Shown in pieces: positions 7,156 through 7,649 of a stretch of 7,649 bases of DNA. The notes beneath the pieces are model-generated. The model did not search any database. It saw nothing but the letters and a program-made list of their open reading frames with translations, and had not been told where the DNA came from. Both the position numbers and the translations under genes were made by a program. Location of the stretch: positions 1-7,649 of the forward strand of contig JAICQC010000232.1 in assembly GCA_025938055.1 (NCBI GenBank), read 5' to 3'. Source of the stretch: Anaerolineales bacterium. GTDB taxonomy: Bacteria; Chloroflexota; Anaerolineae; Anaerolineales; Villigracilaceae. The first letter of the stretch is position 1, and each line of letters begins with the position of its first letter.

Positions 7156-7234
7156 GTTGGCGCTCTACCAGTTTTGAAGCTGGCCTGATCACACTCGCTC
7201 AGCATCCAAGTCAAGACAGATTACCCTTTTACTT
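7049..7234. other. Intergenic stretch with no supported gene
   Basis: Apart from the doubtful 35-codon frame, I see no coding pattern, no clear terminator for the oxidase operon and no complete RNA gene here. It separates the + strand operon from the minus-strand remnants. Confidence 0.5.
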
Positions 7235-7450
7235 TTACCCCATCAACTTGGGACGAAATTGAAGCGCCTCCGCCAGATGCACCGAATGGATCTGTTCACA
7301 CTCCGCGCGATCCGCAATCGCGCGCACTAGCTTGACGCTTCGCATACGGTGATACGCACATGCTAATTAATTGAGTTGCACCATCGCTGCCCGCATGGGA
7401 CTCTCTTCAGGAAGGCTGCACATTGCCATGTCTGGAACCAAACGCAGGCG
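7235..7450 (-). pseudogene. Degraded C-terminal remnant of a ComM/YifB-type Mg-chelatase-like ATPase
   Basis: Read on the minus strand, the frame ending at TAA 7235-7237 gives AYHRMRSVKLVRAIAD, then HSVHLAEALQFRPKLMG. This matches the C-terminal Mg_chelatase_C region of ComM/YifB proteins, typically ARAYHRILKVARTIAD...HLAEALQYRP. Just upstream the frame reads MRAAMVQLN, a stop (7367-7369), then LACAYHR, where intact proteins have roughly MRAAM.QLNLSARAYHR. So a sense codon has become TAA, Ser has become Leu and Arg has become Cys. There also appear to be two extra residues after AYHR. Further upstream (to about 7450) only weak similarity remains (RLRLVPDMAMCSLPEES), and the Walker-type ATPase core is absent. 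ComM proteins are DNA helicases acting in natural transformation; this fragment cannot be functional. The family match is made from memory of the motif and is strong; the exact left and right limits are approximate. Confidence 0.75.
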
Positions 7451-7500
7451 CGGGGAATTTGTGGATGCCAAGTGTTTTCCCTTTAAGCATCATTAAAGAT

Positions 7501-7533
7501 AATTAGCCGGGAGTATGATGCTCCCGGCTGATT
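7501..7533 (-). terminator. Strong hairpin, probable terminator of the right-edge minus-strand gene
   Basis: AATTAGCCGGGAG (7501-7513) and CTCCCGGCTGATT (7521-7533) form a 13-pair stem with one G-T pair and a 7-base loop. It lies 40 bases downstream of the stop at 7574 in the minus direction, where the stem is followed by ATCTTTAATG, a weak T tract. On the + strand the following sequence (GCTGCATTCTAG) is less terminator-like. It could also be an interspersed palindrome. Confidence 0.45.
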
Positions 7534-7573
7534 GCTGCATTCTAGTTTGTTTCGATTCAATGATCCTTGTCTT

Positions 7574-7649
7574 TTACGGGAGACCATCCCAATTCCCGGC
7601 AATCGGCATATCGCCGGGAATGCCCAAATCGAAGACTATATCTGCAAAG
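7574..7649 (-). CDS. C-terminal end of a GD.P..G.WDG repeat protein, 5'-partial
   Basis: The minus-strand frame entering from the right edge reads FADIVFDLGIPG, DMPIAGNWDGLP and stops at TAA (7574-7576), 24 visible residues. The pattern resembles one unit of beta-propeller/FG-GAP-like repeats of the form ...FG.PGD.P..GDWDGDG..., common at the ends of large secreted or surface proteins in Chloroflexota and other bacteria. The unit is cut off where the usual DGDG acidic loop would continue, so the gene either ends in a half repeat or was truncated. Too little is visible to assign a function. Confidence 0.5.
   Translation of the reverse strand, partial: FADIVFDLGIPGDMPIAGNWDGLP

Noticed and set aside
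7141..7185. tRNA- or 16S-like strings: on the minus strand CTGGTAGAGCGCC resembles a tRNA D-arm and CTCAGGATCGAACGCT resembles the 5' end of 16S rRNA.
   Set aside because: The D-arm-like piece is on the minus strand but the TTCGATC T-loop-like piece is on the plus strand, no acceptor or anticodon stem forms, and the 16S likeness is about 16 bases with an indel. Most likely chance.
1..7649. CRISPR array, transposase or other mobile-element genes, toxin-antitoxin pair or phage-defence system.
   Set aside because: No regularly spaced repeats, no terminal inverted repeats flanking a transposase and no such protein signatures are visible on either strand.

Overview
The window holds a five-gene block read left to right (+ strand, about 1-7048), followed by about 600 bases of mostly non-coding, partly decayed sequence (7049-7649) whose recognisable coding traces lie on the minus strand. 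Base composition is moderate (mid-50s %GC by eye). The mixture of an aa3-type oxidase with a fused subunit I/III, a lipoprotein-type subunit II, cytosolic glycoamylase/GH144-like proteins and a GD.P..G.WDG repeat tail fits a free-living aerobic bacterium. A Chloroflexota-like genome is my best guess from the protein style, but no rRNA or marker gene is present to settle it.

Left part (1-2230): two tandem paralogues of the glycoamylase-like family (Pfam PF10091, related to GH144). The first is cut by the left edge and has lost roughly its first 145 residues; the second is complete (439 aa). They share more than half of their residues by eye and have nearly identical C-terminal ends, so they are a tandem duplication. 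The complete copy shows no signal peptide.

Middle (2298-7048): a short-chain dehydrogenase with a C-terminal membrane anchor, then a haem-copper oxidase set. The set comprises subunit II (lipobox, CuA centre, no cytochrome c domain), a fused subunit I + III polypeptide of 855 aa, and a three-helix membrane protein overlapping the end of the fusion gene by four bases. Gaps of 4 and 11 bases and the ATGA overlap indicate one transcription unit from the dehydrogenase onward. The glycoamylase genes sit 67 bases upstream in the same direction and may belong to it. The oxidase has every haem and copper ligand, but it lacks the canonical K-channel lysine (Gln353), has changes at the D-channel entrance (Glu126, Gly133), and its subunit III part has lost the usual conserved Glu and His residues. 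This is the most interesting signal in the window.

Right part (7049-7649): no intact gene. On the minus strand, 7235-7450 encodes the degraded C-terminal end of a ComM/YifB-type Mg-chelatase-like AAA ATPase, with an in-frame stop. At the right edge, 7574-7649 is the C-terminal tail of a gene carrying a GD.P..G.WDG type repeat, followed on its own strand by a strong hairpin (7501-7533). The change from a compact + strand operon to minus-strand debris suggests that the right boundary of an accessory block lies near 7049-7235.
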